From Candidatus Saccharibacteria bacterium UBA3723 (lineage in GTDB: Bacteria; Patescibacteriota; Saccharimonadia; Saccharimonadales; Saccharimonadaceae), in NCBI GenBank assembly GCA_002371895.1, contig DFHM01000017.1:1-10132 (forward strand): a DNA stretch of 10,132 nt. Reading direction: 5' to 3'. Under the pieces are notes generated by a model, which did not search any database, was not told the DNA's origin, and was given only the letters and a program-made list of their open reading frames with translations. A program made the translations under genes and the position numbers. The stretch's first letter is position 1. Each line of letters begins with the position of its first letter. This document shows, piece by piece, positions 4,733-10,132 of this stretch.

Positions 4733-6313
4733 TTATTTGTTATAGCACTTATTCTTTGCGGCATTATTGGCGGCTGTAATTGCGGAGTCGCTGGCGCTGA
4801 TGCCTGCTTTGGTGGAGATGTCTTGCGGATCGAAACCTAGGACTTTTGATGAGATGCAGGCTGCGGCAGTATATGCGCCAAGTGCATTCTGGTGTCTCTC
4901 GTCGCCGAATACACTGTAGCCCTTGTCGTGCATCTCGTATAGGGCATTTCCGTCACTAGTGGTGCTAGACCATACGCCAGTAGCGCTTGCGATGCGGTTA
5001 GACACATTAGTTGCAACGGTATTTGCGGTACTTCTTGTGCTGCTGTTTGAATTTTTGAGAATCCAGGCTTTACGTACAAAAACCTTAACATTGCCATTCT
5101 TTGCCTTTACGGCTTTTGCGATAGCGAGTGCGCCACTGTAGAAGGTATCTTCCTGCAGCGCGGCGTCAGTTTGCTCTTGGAGAATGACGTAATCGTAGGC
5201 TTTTTTGATGTTTGTTCCCTGGTTGTTGTAATTCCATAGGAGAGTCTTGCCGCCCTTGGTAACTCGCGTAGACTTTACGCTAAATCCGCGATTCTTTGCA
5301 ATCGTTACGAATTTGGTATCGATATCTTGCACATAAGTCTTACTGTTCCCTACCCAGAGAACTTTGATTTCGCGGACGGTAATCTTTTTCGTGAGGGTTA
5401 CCTCTTTGTTGCCTAAATCGATTACTTTTGCCGTTAATGTGGCTGAACCTGGTTTCTTTGCTCGGATTGCGCCATTATTATCTACAACGAAAATGGAGGA
5501 ATCGCTTGATTTGAATGATTTGACGCTCTTTTTGTTGTCTACGGTGGCCGTAGTGGTCTCTTCGTCGAGCAGTGTAGTTTTCCTGACGGTAAGTTTTGGT
5601 TGGTCGTAAACTATCTTTTTGACGGTTATATTGACTGTGGATGTTTTGCCATTTGCCGACTTGGCAGTAATCGTGACATTTCCCTCTTTTTTGCCGGTCA
5701 CGGTACCATTTGAGCTAACCGTTGCAATGCCCGTATTGGATGAAGTGAAAGTGACGGTTCTGTTTTCGGCGTAATCTGGATAATAATCTACGGTGATTTT
5801 TGCGGTTTCGCCAATATTTATTACATTTCTGTCGACTGATAGATAGATTTGTGCGACTTCGACAATTTCTTGTCCGCCGCCTCCGCCGCCGTTACCGCCA
5901 CCGTTGCCGCCACCCCCGCCGCCTCCGCCGCCGGTAGAGCTGCCGCCAAGGGCACTAAGTATGAACGCGGTGATTGCGAACGCGGAAATAGTGATTACTA
6001 AACCGATAACAGCGTATAAGATTGTATTTTTTGCGGACTGAACTTTACCTGGGTCGCCCTGAGAAGTAGAATACTTGATGCCGGCAATAACGATCATTAC
6101 AACGGCGACGATAGCGATTACGCCATAGATTGCATTGAGAACATTTCCGACGGTTTCTATTAATGTTCCCTCTTCGTTCGTATTCGGAGAGCCGCAAAGT
6201 GCTGGATCGGAAAAACCAGTTTCACTGCAAATATCTGCATAGGCGGGGATAATTGTTCCTATGCAAAAGATTGCGAAGAATGACGCAAGTAAGACAGAAA
6301 TATATTTGACCAT
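4733..6313 (-). CDS. Pilin-core / Big_2 / SGNH-hydrolase-like fusion surface protein
   Basis: The protein has 526 residues. Residues 1-26 are a signal peptide (cut AYA|D). A short segment with C29 and C40 is followed by the pilin-like core: helix 1 (about 56-79), the loop YSTSQGDPGKVQSAKN and helix 2 (about 98-122). A polyglycine linker (123-147) leads to two Big_2-like bacterial Ig domains (about 150-232, with the typical TGIATVSSNGTVTG, and 236-313). The last domain (about 316-490) resembles SGNH/GDSL hydrolases: VLWVGNSKTYV with Ser324 as likely nucleophile, DYVILQEQT, and DERHQNALGAY with Asp471/His474 as likely dyad. Such enzymes cleave esters such as acetyl groups on glycans or lipids; the substrate here is unknown. 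No SD is seen and the promoter lies close to ATG 6313. It suggests an enzyme displayed on the cell surface or a pilus-like structure (inference). Confidence 0.9.
   Translation of the reverse strand: MVKYISVLLASFFAIFCIGTIIPAYADICSETGFSDPALCGSPNTNEEGTLIETVGNVLNAIYGVIAIVAVVMIVIAGIKYSTSQGDPGKVQSAKNTILYAVIGLVITISAFAITAFILSALGGSSTGGGGGGGGGNGGGNGGGGGGQEIVEVAQIYLSVDRNVINIGETAKITVDYYPDYAENRTVTFTSSNTGIATVSSNGTVTGKKEGNVTITAKSANGKTSTVNITVKKIVYDQPKLTVRKTTLLDEETTTATVDNKKSVKSFKSSDSSIFVVDNNGAIRAKKPGSATLTAKVIDLGNKEVTLTKKITVREIKVLWVGNSKTYVQDIDTKFVTIAKNRGFSVKSTRVTKGGKTLLWNYNNQGTNIKKAYDYVILQEQTDAALQEDTFYSGALAIAKAVKAKNGNVKVFVRKAWILKNSNSSTRSTANTVATNVSNRIASATGVWSSTTSDGNALYEMHDKGYSVFGDERHQNALGAYTAAACISSKVLGFDPQDISTKAGISASDSAITAANNAAKNKCYNK
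5863..5947 (-). repeat. Glycine-codon repeat (polyglycine linker)
   Basis: Tandem GGN codons encode a Gly-rich linker at about residues 123-147 of the fusion protein, with only a few Ser, Thr and Asn. On the + strand it reads as repeated CCGCCG/CCGCCA units. Such a trinucleotide tract can gain or lose units without changing frame. Confidence 0.75.
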
Positions 6314-6327
6314 TTTTATCTAATATA

Positions 6328-6336
6328 ATAATAGCA
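6328..6336 (-). promoter_or_regulatory. Predicted extended -10 promoter of the fusion protein gene
   Basis: On the minus strand TGCTATTAT (complement at 6328-6336) lies 14 nt before ATG 6313, giving a 5' leader of only about 7 nt without an SD. No convincing -35 is present. Confidence 0.45.
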
Positions 6337-6349
6337 TAAGAACAAACAA

Positions 6350-6369
6350 CCCGCTCTGGGAAGAGCGGG
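6350..6369 (-). terminator. Probable terminator of the 6395-6586 gene
   Basis: A 7-bp GC-rich stem, CCCGCTC (6350-6356) with GAGCGGG (6363-6369), closes a 6-nt loop. On the minus strand it is followed by TTGTTTGTTCTT, a broken T tract. It lies 25 nt after the stop codon. Confidence 0.65.
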
Positions 6370-6394
6370 CCTGCAGATTGAAAGGTTACAAAAG

Positions 6395-6586
6395 TTAATA
6401 TGGAATACGGCGCTTGCCTCCACATACATCGCACGGCAGCTGTTGGGGGTAGATGAGCGTGTAGGATTTGTATCCTGTTCCGTGGCAGTAGGGACAGATG
6501 CGTCCCGGCCTGGTGCTGGAGTTCTCACTTCCCTTTTTCCCCGTAATACAGTGCATGATATGCTTTGAAATCGACAAAAGCTTCAT
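6395..6586 (-). CDS. Small protein with a DnaJ-type zinc-knuckle pair
   Basis: The protein has 63 residues. The first half is basic and polar. The second half carries CPYCHGTG (C31, C34) and CDVCGGKR (C52, C55), two CxxCxGx(G/R) knuckles as in the zinc-binding centre of DnaJ, enough to bind one zinc ion. DnaJ itself has four such knuckles plus a J domain and a substrate-binding domain, all absent here, so this is not DnaJ. Stand-alone proteins of this type occur as small chaperone or redox-like factors, but the function is not known. It follows groES-groEL on the same strand, has its own near-consensus promoter, and has a hairpin in its leader (6611-6631). The start ATG 6586 has GGTGG 4 nt upstream and AAGGAT 10 nt upstream. 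Confidence 0.8.
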   Translation of the reverse strand: MKLLSISKHIMHCITGKKGSENSSTRPGRICPYCHGTGYKSYTLIYPQQLPCDVCGGKRRIPY

Positions 6587-6610
6587 CGTTCCACCATCCT
6601 TTCAATATTC

Positions 6611-6631
6611 AAAAAAGAACTCTTTGTTCTT
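6611..6631 (-). promoter_or_regulatory. Leader hairpin with T tract, possible attenuator of the 6395-6586 gene
   Basis: On the minus strand AAGAAC (6631-6626), loop AAAGA and GTTCTT (6620-6615) form a 6-bp hairpin followed by T to 6611, all inside the roughly 50-nt leader. The shape is that of a weak intrinsic terminator before a gene start. The stem has only two G-C pairs, so termination would be partial at best. Confidence 0.4.
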
Positions 6632-6646
6632 AACAAAAGCTTGATT

Positions 6647-6675
6647 ATTATAGTGCGGTTTTAAGCTTTAGTCAA
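6647..6675 (-). promoter_or_regulatory. Strong predicted promoter of the 6395-6586 gene
   Basis: On the minus strand TTGACT (complement at 6670-6675) and TATAAT (6647-6652) are exactly 17 nt apart. Inverted arms AAAGCTT (6636-6642) and AAGCTTT (6663-6669) flank the -10 and could be an operator. Confidence 0.78.
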
Positions 6676-6697
6676 GTGCTTATGTCTTTGGCGCGAC

Positions 6698-6723
6698 AAA
6701 ATCCCCTCCTTGCGGAGGGGTTT
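6698..6723 (-). terminator. Intrinsic terminator of groES-groEL
   Basis: The stem CCCCTCC (6703-6709) / GGAGGGG (6714-6720) has a 4-nt loop. On the minus strand it is followed by ATTTTG. It lies about 33 nt after the groEL stop codon and just upstream of the next gene's promoter. Confidence 0.82.
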
Positions 6724-6753
6724 GTTGTGTGTGAGGTTTTTTGGAGGTGTATA

Positions 6754-8379
6754 TTAATACATTCCGCCCATACCGGCGCCGGCGGCTGCACTATCTTCCT
6801 TTTCTGGAAGCTCTACAATGAGAGCGCCCATGGTGATAGTGGTAGCAGCGATACTGACGGCGTTTTGAACGGCTTCGCGGGTAACGCGAGCTGGGTCGAT
6901 AACGCCTTCTTTCTTGAGGTCAATGAGGCCTTTTTCTGGGGTCATGACGTTAATGCCTTGACCGTCCTTTGCGCCCTCTACTTGTGCGAGGAGAGCTTGG
7001 CTATTTAGGCCGGCATTTTCCATGATCTGAGTGAATGGAGCTTTGAGCGCATTCTTGAGAATAGTAGCGCCGGCATTGTCGTCTTTGAGATTCTTGCTGA
7101 GGTTGACGAGAGTTACGCCACCGCCAGGAACGATACCTTCGTCAAGAGCGGCCTTGGTTGCGGCAACTGCGTCATCAACGCGGTATTTCTTCTCATCAAT
7201 TTCGGTTTCAGTAGCACCACCAACCTTGATGACTGCGACGCGGCCCTTAAGAGCGGCTGCACGTTTGTTAAATTCGCCAGTTTCGTAGTCTGAGTTGGAA
7301 GCTTCAGCTTGAGCCTCGATTTGTGCGATACGGGCTTTGATTTCGGCTGGTTTGCCGGCACCCTTGATGATGGTGGTTTCGTCTTTGGTTGCAATAATCT
7401 TGTGCGCGGAACCGAGAACTTCGAGACCGGAGCTTTCGAGGCTCATGCCCTTATCAGTGGAGACAACGGTAGCACCGGTGAGGACAGCGATATCTTCCAT
7501 GATTTCCTTGCGGCGATCACCAAATGCTGGGGCCTTGAGGACTAGAGTATTAAAGACGCCTTTGAGCTTGTTGAGTACGAGCACGCTAAGTGCTTCGCCT
7601 TCAACCTCTTCGGCGATAATGACGAGATCTTTGCGGCCAGTTTGAGCCATTTTTTCGAGGAAAGGAACGATATCATTGACGGCGGAAATCTTCTTATCGG
7701 TGATAAGGATGTCTGGTTTATCGAAAGTTGCCTCTTGGCGGTTAGCATCTGTGACAAAGAATGCGGATGCGAAACCTTTGTCATAAGTGTAGCCTTCGGT
7801 GATTTCGGACTGCATTTCGAGACCTTGGCCTTGTTCGACGGTGACGACACCATCTTTGCCGATCTTCTCAATTACGTCAGCGATAAGTTTGCCGATTTCG
7901 GCATCGCCAGCGGAAATGGTGGCAACTTCTGCAATTTTCTTGCTATCGCCATCAATCTTTTCGGCAGTCTTGTTGATGCCTTTGACGATTTCTGCGCCAG
8001 CGGCTTCAATGCCCTTGCGGAGGTCCATTGGGTTATGACCGGCAGCAATGAGCTTGTTGGCTTCGGCGATAATGTTGTAAGTAAGAACAGTTACGGTTGT
8101 GGTACCGTCGCCAGCTACCTTGTTGAGTTTTTGCGCGGCGGTCTTGATGAGTTTTGCGCCCATTTCGTAGCCAAGCGTTTCGTCGTCGGTTTTGCCGAGG
8201 TCGATAGCTTCTGCAACAGTTACACCATCATGGGTAATAGTTGGTGCGCCGTAGGACTTTTCAATAACGACATTACGTCCTTTTGGACCGAAAGTGACCT
8301 TTACGGCATCATAGAGAGCTTTGGCGCCACCGAGAACTTTCTCGCGTGCCTCAGCATCATAGAAAACTTTTTTTGCCAT
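6754..8379 (-). CDS. groL: Chaperonin GroEL (Cpn60, 60 kDa)
   Basis: This is an ATP-driven protein-folding chamber, forming a double ring of 14 subunits capped by GroES. The 541 residues match the usual GroEL length. Nucleotide-site motifs are intact: TFGPKGRNV (29-37), the catalytic Asp in THDGVTVA (D51, equivalent to E. coli D52), and AGDGTTT (89-95). KAPAFGDRRK in the apical domain and the hinge/equatorial KYRVDDAVAAT with DEGIVPGGG are also conserved. The C-terminus keeps a short Gly-Met tail (GAGMGGMY). It is the second gene of the groES-groEL operon; only 15 nt separate the genes, and its SD AAGGAG (8391-8396) overlaps the groES stop, 11 nt before ATG 8379. Control is through the CIRCE-bearing promoter before groES. 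Confidence 0.99.
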   Translation of the reverse strand: MAKKVFYDAEAREKVLGGAKALYDAVKVTFGPKGRNVVIEKSYGAPTITHDGVTVAEAIDLGKTDDETLGYEMGAKLIKTAAQKLNKVAGDGTTTVTVLTYNIIAEANKLIAAGHNPMDLRKGIEAAGAEIVKGINKTAEKIDGDSKKIAEVATISAGDAEIGKLIADVIEKIGKDGVVTVEQGQGLEMQSEITEGYTYDKGFASAFFVTDANRQEATFDKPDILITDKKISAVNDIVPFLEKMAQTGRKDLVIIAEEVEGEALSVLVLNKLKGVFNTLVLKAPAFGDRRKEIMEDIAVLTGATVVSTDKGMSLESSGLEVLGSAHKIIATKDETTIIKGAGKPAEIKARIAQIEAQAEASNSDYETGEFNKRAAALKGRVAVIKVGGATETEIDEKKYRVDDAVAATKAALDEGIVPGGGVTLVNLSKNLKDDNAGATILKNALKAPFTQIMENAGLNSQALLAQVEGAKDGQGINVMTPEKGLIDLKKEGVIDPARVTREAVQNAVSIAATTITMGALIVELPEKEDSAAAGAGMGGMY

Positions 8380-8394
8380 TTAAATAAAAACTCC

Positions 8395-8649
8395 TTATAA
8401 AGTTGCCAAGATATCTTCTTCTTTGATGATGAGATAGTCTTCGCTGTTGACTTTAACTTCTGTAGCGGAATATTCGCGGTAAAGGATGCGATCGCCCTTT
8501 TTGACGTTTTTTACGTCTGGGCCGATGGATTCGACGACTGCGGTGTTCTGCTTCTCTTTTGCTTCGCCAAGTAGGATACCGGATGCGGTTTGTTCGACAG
8601 CAGCGTCTTTCTTAGCGACAACGCGATCAGCGAGAGGTTTGATTGCCAT
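8395..8649 (-). CDS. groS: Co-chaperonin GroES (Cpn10), short form
   Basis: GroES is the lid of the GroEL chamber, a seven-subunit dome. The start MAIKPLADRVVAKK is the typical N-terminal strand. The mobile loop that docks to GroEL is EQTASGILL (about 19-27), and the end LIIKEEDILATL is conserved. At 84 residues it is shorter than most bacterial homologues (E. coli has 97). Compared with E. coli the missing part falls mainly between VESIG and VKKGD, where about nine residues of the roof hairpin lining the top of the dome are absent. ATG 8649 has an SD AGGAGG 4 nt upstream. The promoter and CIRCE operator lie directly before it, and groEL follows. Confidence 0.98.
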   Translation of the reverse strand: MAIKPLADRVVAKKDAAVEQTASGILLGEAKEKQNTAVVESIGPDVKNVKKGDRILYREYSATEVKVNSEDYLIIKEEDILATL

Positions 8650-8678
8650 TTTTCCTCCTAATGTTTTTGTATATTTTT

Positions 8679-8707
8679 AGTGTAGCGCGAGGTATTAGCA
8701 CTGTCAA
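8679..8707 (-). promoter_or_regulatory. groES-groEL promoter
   Basis: On the minus strand a perfect -35 TTGACA (complement at 8702-8707) is 17 nt from TACACT (8679-8684). Transcription would start near 8672, giving a leader of about 23 nt. The -35 lies inside the CIRCE element, so repressor binding would block RNA polymerase. Confidence 0.85.
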
Positions 8708-8721
8708 GCAGCGAGTGCTAG
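8695..8721. promoter_or_regulatory. CIRCE operator (HrcA binding site)
   Basis: TTAGCACTG (8695-8703), a 9-nt spacer and GAGTGCTAG (8713-8721) match the CIRCE consensus TTAGCACTC-N9-GAGTGCTAA at 16 of 18 arm positions. HrcA repressor binds CIRCE and releases it when GroEL becomes occupied in heat shock. hrcA itself is not in this window. The element also lies only 25 nt before the -10 region of the divergent 8761 gene. Confidence 0.93.
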
Positions 8722-8745
8722 TTTTTAAGTAATTAAAGAAATGAG

Positions 8746-8754
8746 TGATACTAT
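8746..8754 (+). promoter_or_regulatory. Predicted extended -10 promoter of the CPBP protease gene, leaderless
   Basis: TGATACTAT (8746-8754) is an extended -10. Six bases (AAAAAC) separate it from ATG 8761, so transcription is expected to begin at the start codon. There is no clear -35. Confidence 0.6.
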
Positions 8755-8760
8755 AAAAAC

Positions 8761-9471
8761 ATGAGCGCTAAGAAAGATCAGAAAAAAGATTGGAAACCTA
8801 TAATTATTTATATCTGTTCGCAGATTGCTAGCATTATAGGCACTATAGTTGTAATAGCGGTGTTTGCCGCCATAAAAATGGCGCAGGATGAAAACTTTGA
8901 TTCGAAAGTCTTTTCGAATAGTAATGAGGCGTTAGCTCTTACTACGAGTGTTTCTATTGCATGTATGGCGATTGTCTCAGTTATCTTATTGGTCATGTAT
9001 CGTAAAAGGTTAAAAGATGACTTTAAGAGATTAACAAAAAAACAATGGGGGTTGTTGGTCTTGGCGGCTATTGCGATGCTCGCTATAAATACGGGATTAT
9101 CTTTACTCCTTGAGAACTTAGGTGCAGAGATGGATAACCAGGATGCCTTGGCCGAATCCATGTCTGCCGTACTAGTGCCAACTGCAATTATGACGGCAGT
9201 ATTCGCGCCGATTGTGGAAGAATTGGTGTTTAGATACTCTCTTGGCAGCATTGTTAAGAATCCAATCATATTCGTGATTATTTCTTCATTAATTTTTGCA
9301 GTTCTTCATGCTACAAATATTGCGATTATTGTTTATTTGATGCTTGGCTTGTTCTTCTCTTTGGCCTATATAAAAACAGATCGAAATGTGGTGGCTTCAA
9401 TATTCTTGCATTTTGTGAATAATTTGCTCGGCACAATTGGTTTGGTGCTAGTCGTGCTTGGGATTGAATAA
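8761..9471 (+). CDS. CPBP-family intramembrane metalloprotease (Abi / CAAX protease-like)
   Basis: This is a multi-pass membrane protein of 236 residues with about six or seven hydrophobic helices after a basic N-terminus (MSAKKDQKKD). It has the three CPBP (PF02517) motifs: EExxxR as E153-E154-x-x-x-R158, FxxxH as F179-x-x-x-H183, and HxxxN as H217-x-x-x-N221. These supply the catalytic glutamates and the metal-binding histidines of the Rce1-type glutamate protease fold. The bacterial family includes bacteriocin self-immunity and protein-processing enzymes, so the substrate cannot be given. It is divergent from groES. No SD is present; the promoter geometry predicts a leaderless mRNA starting at the ATG. 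I see no terminator before the next gene. Confidence 0.92.
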   Translation: MSAKKDQKKDWKPIIIYICSQIASIIGTIVVIAVFAAIKMAQDENFDSKVFSNSNEALALTTSVSIACMAIVSVILLVMYRKRLKDDFKRLTKKQWGLLVLAAIAMLAINTGLSLLLENLGAEMDNQDALAESMSAVLVPTAIMTAVFAPIVEELVFRYSLGSIVKNPIIFVIISSLIFAVLHATNIAIIVYLMLGLFFSLAYIKTDRNVVASIFLHFVNNLLGTIGLVLVVLGIE

Positions 9472-9496
9472 TTCTAGTAAATAATCATTAGCATAA

Positions 9497-9505
9497 TGTT
9501 ATAAT
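9497..9505 (+). promoter_or_regulatory. Predicted extended -10 promoter of the 9531 gene
   Basis: TGTTATAAT (9497-9505) is a perfect TATAAT with an extended TG. No -35 is evident. The leader of about 20 nt holds the SD AGGAGG (9518-9523). Confidence 0.6.
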
Positions 9506-9530
9506 AGTCCTAAGATTAGGAGGTATTTTG

Positions 9531-10132
9531 ATGGACGATGGTTCATTTGATAAGAAAGACGTCAATCTTGACGAAGCTTCCCTAGAAACGCCTGATATGG
9601 AGGAATCATTGGAAACTCCTGAGGTGGGCACAACTATTGAAGCTGAAGATACTGGTAGCACAGAAGTTGCTGCTGATACTAATGTTGGTGATTTGCCGGT
9701 CGAGGATATCGATCCAGCCGTAGATACGCCTGCCGAAGAGCCGGTTGTAAAAAGCAACCCTTTTTTAGATGATGCTCCAAAGGCCGAAGAGCCTGCGACT
9801 GAAGAATCTGTAGTCGAGACGCCTGCAGTCGAAGAGCCTGCAGTTGGCGCTGAGCCAGTAGAAACACCGGTTGATACCGTAGATGAGCCAGCAACCGAGA
9901 CGGTTTCTGAGCCAGAAGAACCGGCAGAGACTGAGCCTGTAGCGGAAGCTACCCCAGAGGCTGCCTCGGAGGCTACCTCAGAGGTTGCGACGGAAGCGGT
10001 TCAGGAAACGGCTCCTGCGGTAGCCGCGGCTGTTGCGACCGACGTATCCCCTGCCCCAGCTGAACCAGCAAAGGAAAAGAAAAAAGGTGGCAATAAGGCA
10101 TTAGTAATTATTCTAGTAATAGTACTATTGGC
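9531..10132 (+). CDS. Acidic repetitive protein with a membrane helix, 3' end outside the window
   Basis: The frame is open from ATG 9531 to the window edge (200 codons and two bases). The SD AGGAGG lies 7 nt upstream. The first roughly 180 residues are strongly acidic and made of degenerate Glu/Pro/Ala/Thr/Val repeats (for example VVETPAVEEPAVGAEPVETP), probably disordered. A basic stretch (PAKEKKKGGNK) then leads into a hydrophobic segment (ALVIILVIVLL) that runs off the end. By the positive-inside rule the acidic arm would stay in the cytoplasm and the unseen C-terminal part would be outside; that is inference. One short motif, KSNPFLDD, breaks the repeats. The family is unknown to me; such acidic-arm single-pass proteins are common in Saccharibacteria. 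Its codon use is ordinary for the window. Confidence 0.85.
   Translation, partial: MDDGSFDKKDVNLDEASLETPDMEESLETPEVGTTIEAEDTGSTEVAADTNVGDLPVEDIDPAVDTPAEEPVVKSNPFLDDAPKAEEPATEESVVETPAVEEPAVGAEPVETPVDTVDEPATETVSEPEEPAETEPVAEATPEAASEATSEVATEAVQETAPAVAAAVATDVSPAPAEPAKEKKKGGNKALVIILVIVLL

Noticed and set aside
7642..8400. 252-codon open frame on the + strand opposite groEL
   Set aside because: It is fully antisense to a certain gene and arises from the codon pattern of groEL. It has no SD, promoter or recognisable domain.
1..10132. CRISPR array, insertion sequence, integrase or attachment site
   Set aside because: No regularly spaced direct repeats, transposase or recombinase motifs, or terminal inverted repeats were seen. 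The repeats present belong to paralogous genes, the polyglycine tract and the acidic protein.

Overview
The window looks like the chromosome of a Patescibacteria/CPR bacterium, most probably Candidatus Saccharibacteria (TM7). The main reasons are the run of small two-helix proteins of the T4SS-pilin type typical of CPR genomes, tightly packed short genes of low to moderate GC, and several small proteins without recognisable homologues. The placement is inferred from gene content; no 16S or other phylogenetic marker is present. Fifteen gene ends are visible and none of them is TGA (12 TAA, 3 TAG).

Region 1 (1-1410, + strand) is a tandem array of pilin-like membrane proteins: the tail of one gene (1-56), then complete genes at 66-362, 435-938 and 1038-1367. 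All share one core: a hydrophobic helix, a short polar loop with the motif SQGDPGKVKKGKD, and a second helix. The last two genes are separated by an intrinsic terminator and have their own extended -10 promoters. Region 2 (1430-2740) has an Hsp20 chaperone gene (minus) divergent from a ComF-like gene that is split by an in-frame TGA. Region 3 (2744-3577) holds a fifth, more diverged pilin-like gene, a 70-residue unknown protein, and a tRNA-Ser(GCU). Region 4 (3640-4706) has a two-helix membrane protein and an Ala/Pro-rich unknown protein.

Region 5 (4733-6313, minus) is the most unusual gene. It joins a signal peptide, the same pilin core, a polyglycine linker, two Big_2-like immunoglobulin folds and an SGNH-hydrolase-like domain. 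Region 6 (6350-8721, minus) is a heat-shock block: groES-groEL under a CIRCE operator that overlaps its promoter, followed by a 63-residue protein with a DnaJ-type zinc-knuckle pair under its own strong promoter and a leader hairpin. Region 7 (8746-10132, + strand) has a CPBP-family intramembrane protease and the start of a strongly acidic, repetitive protein that reaches its first membrane helix at the window edge.

Two themes stand out. One is a cell-envelope set built on a single pilin core with different displayed domains (none, a four-cysteine domain, or an enzyme on a stalk), which suggests subunits of a pilus or T4SS-like surface structure. The other is proteostasis (Hsp20, GroESL, a DnaJ-like zinc protein, a CPBP protease). 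Promoters are often of the extended -10 type (TGnTAnnnT). Several genes appear to be transcribed without, or almost without, a 5' leader, while others have good Shine-Dalgarno (SD) sites.
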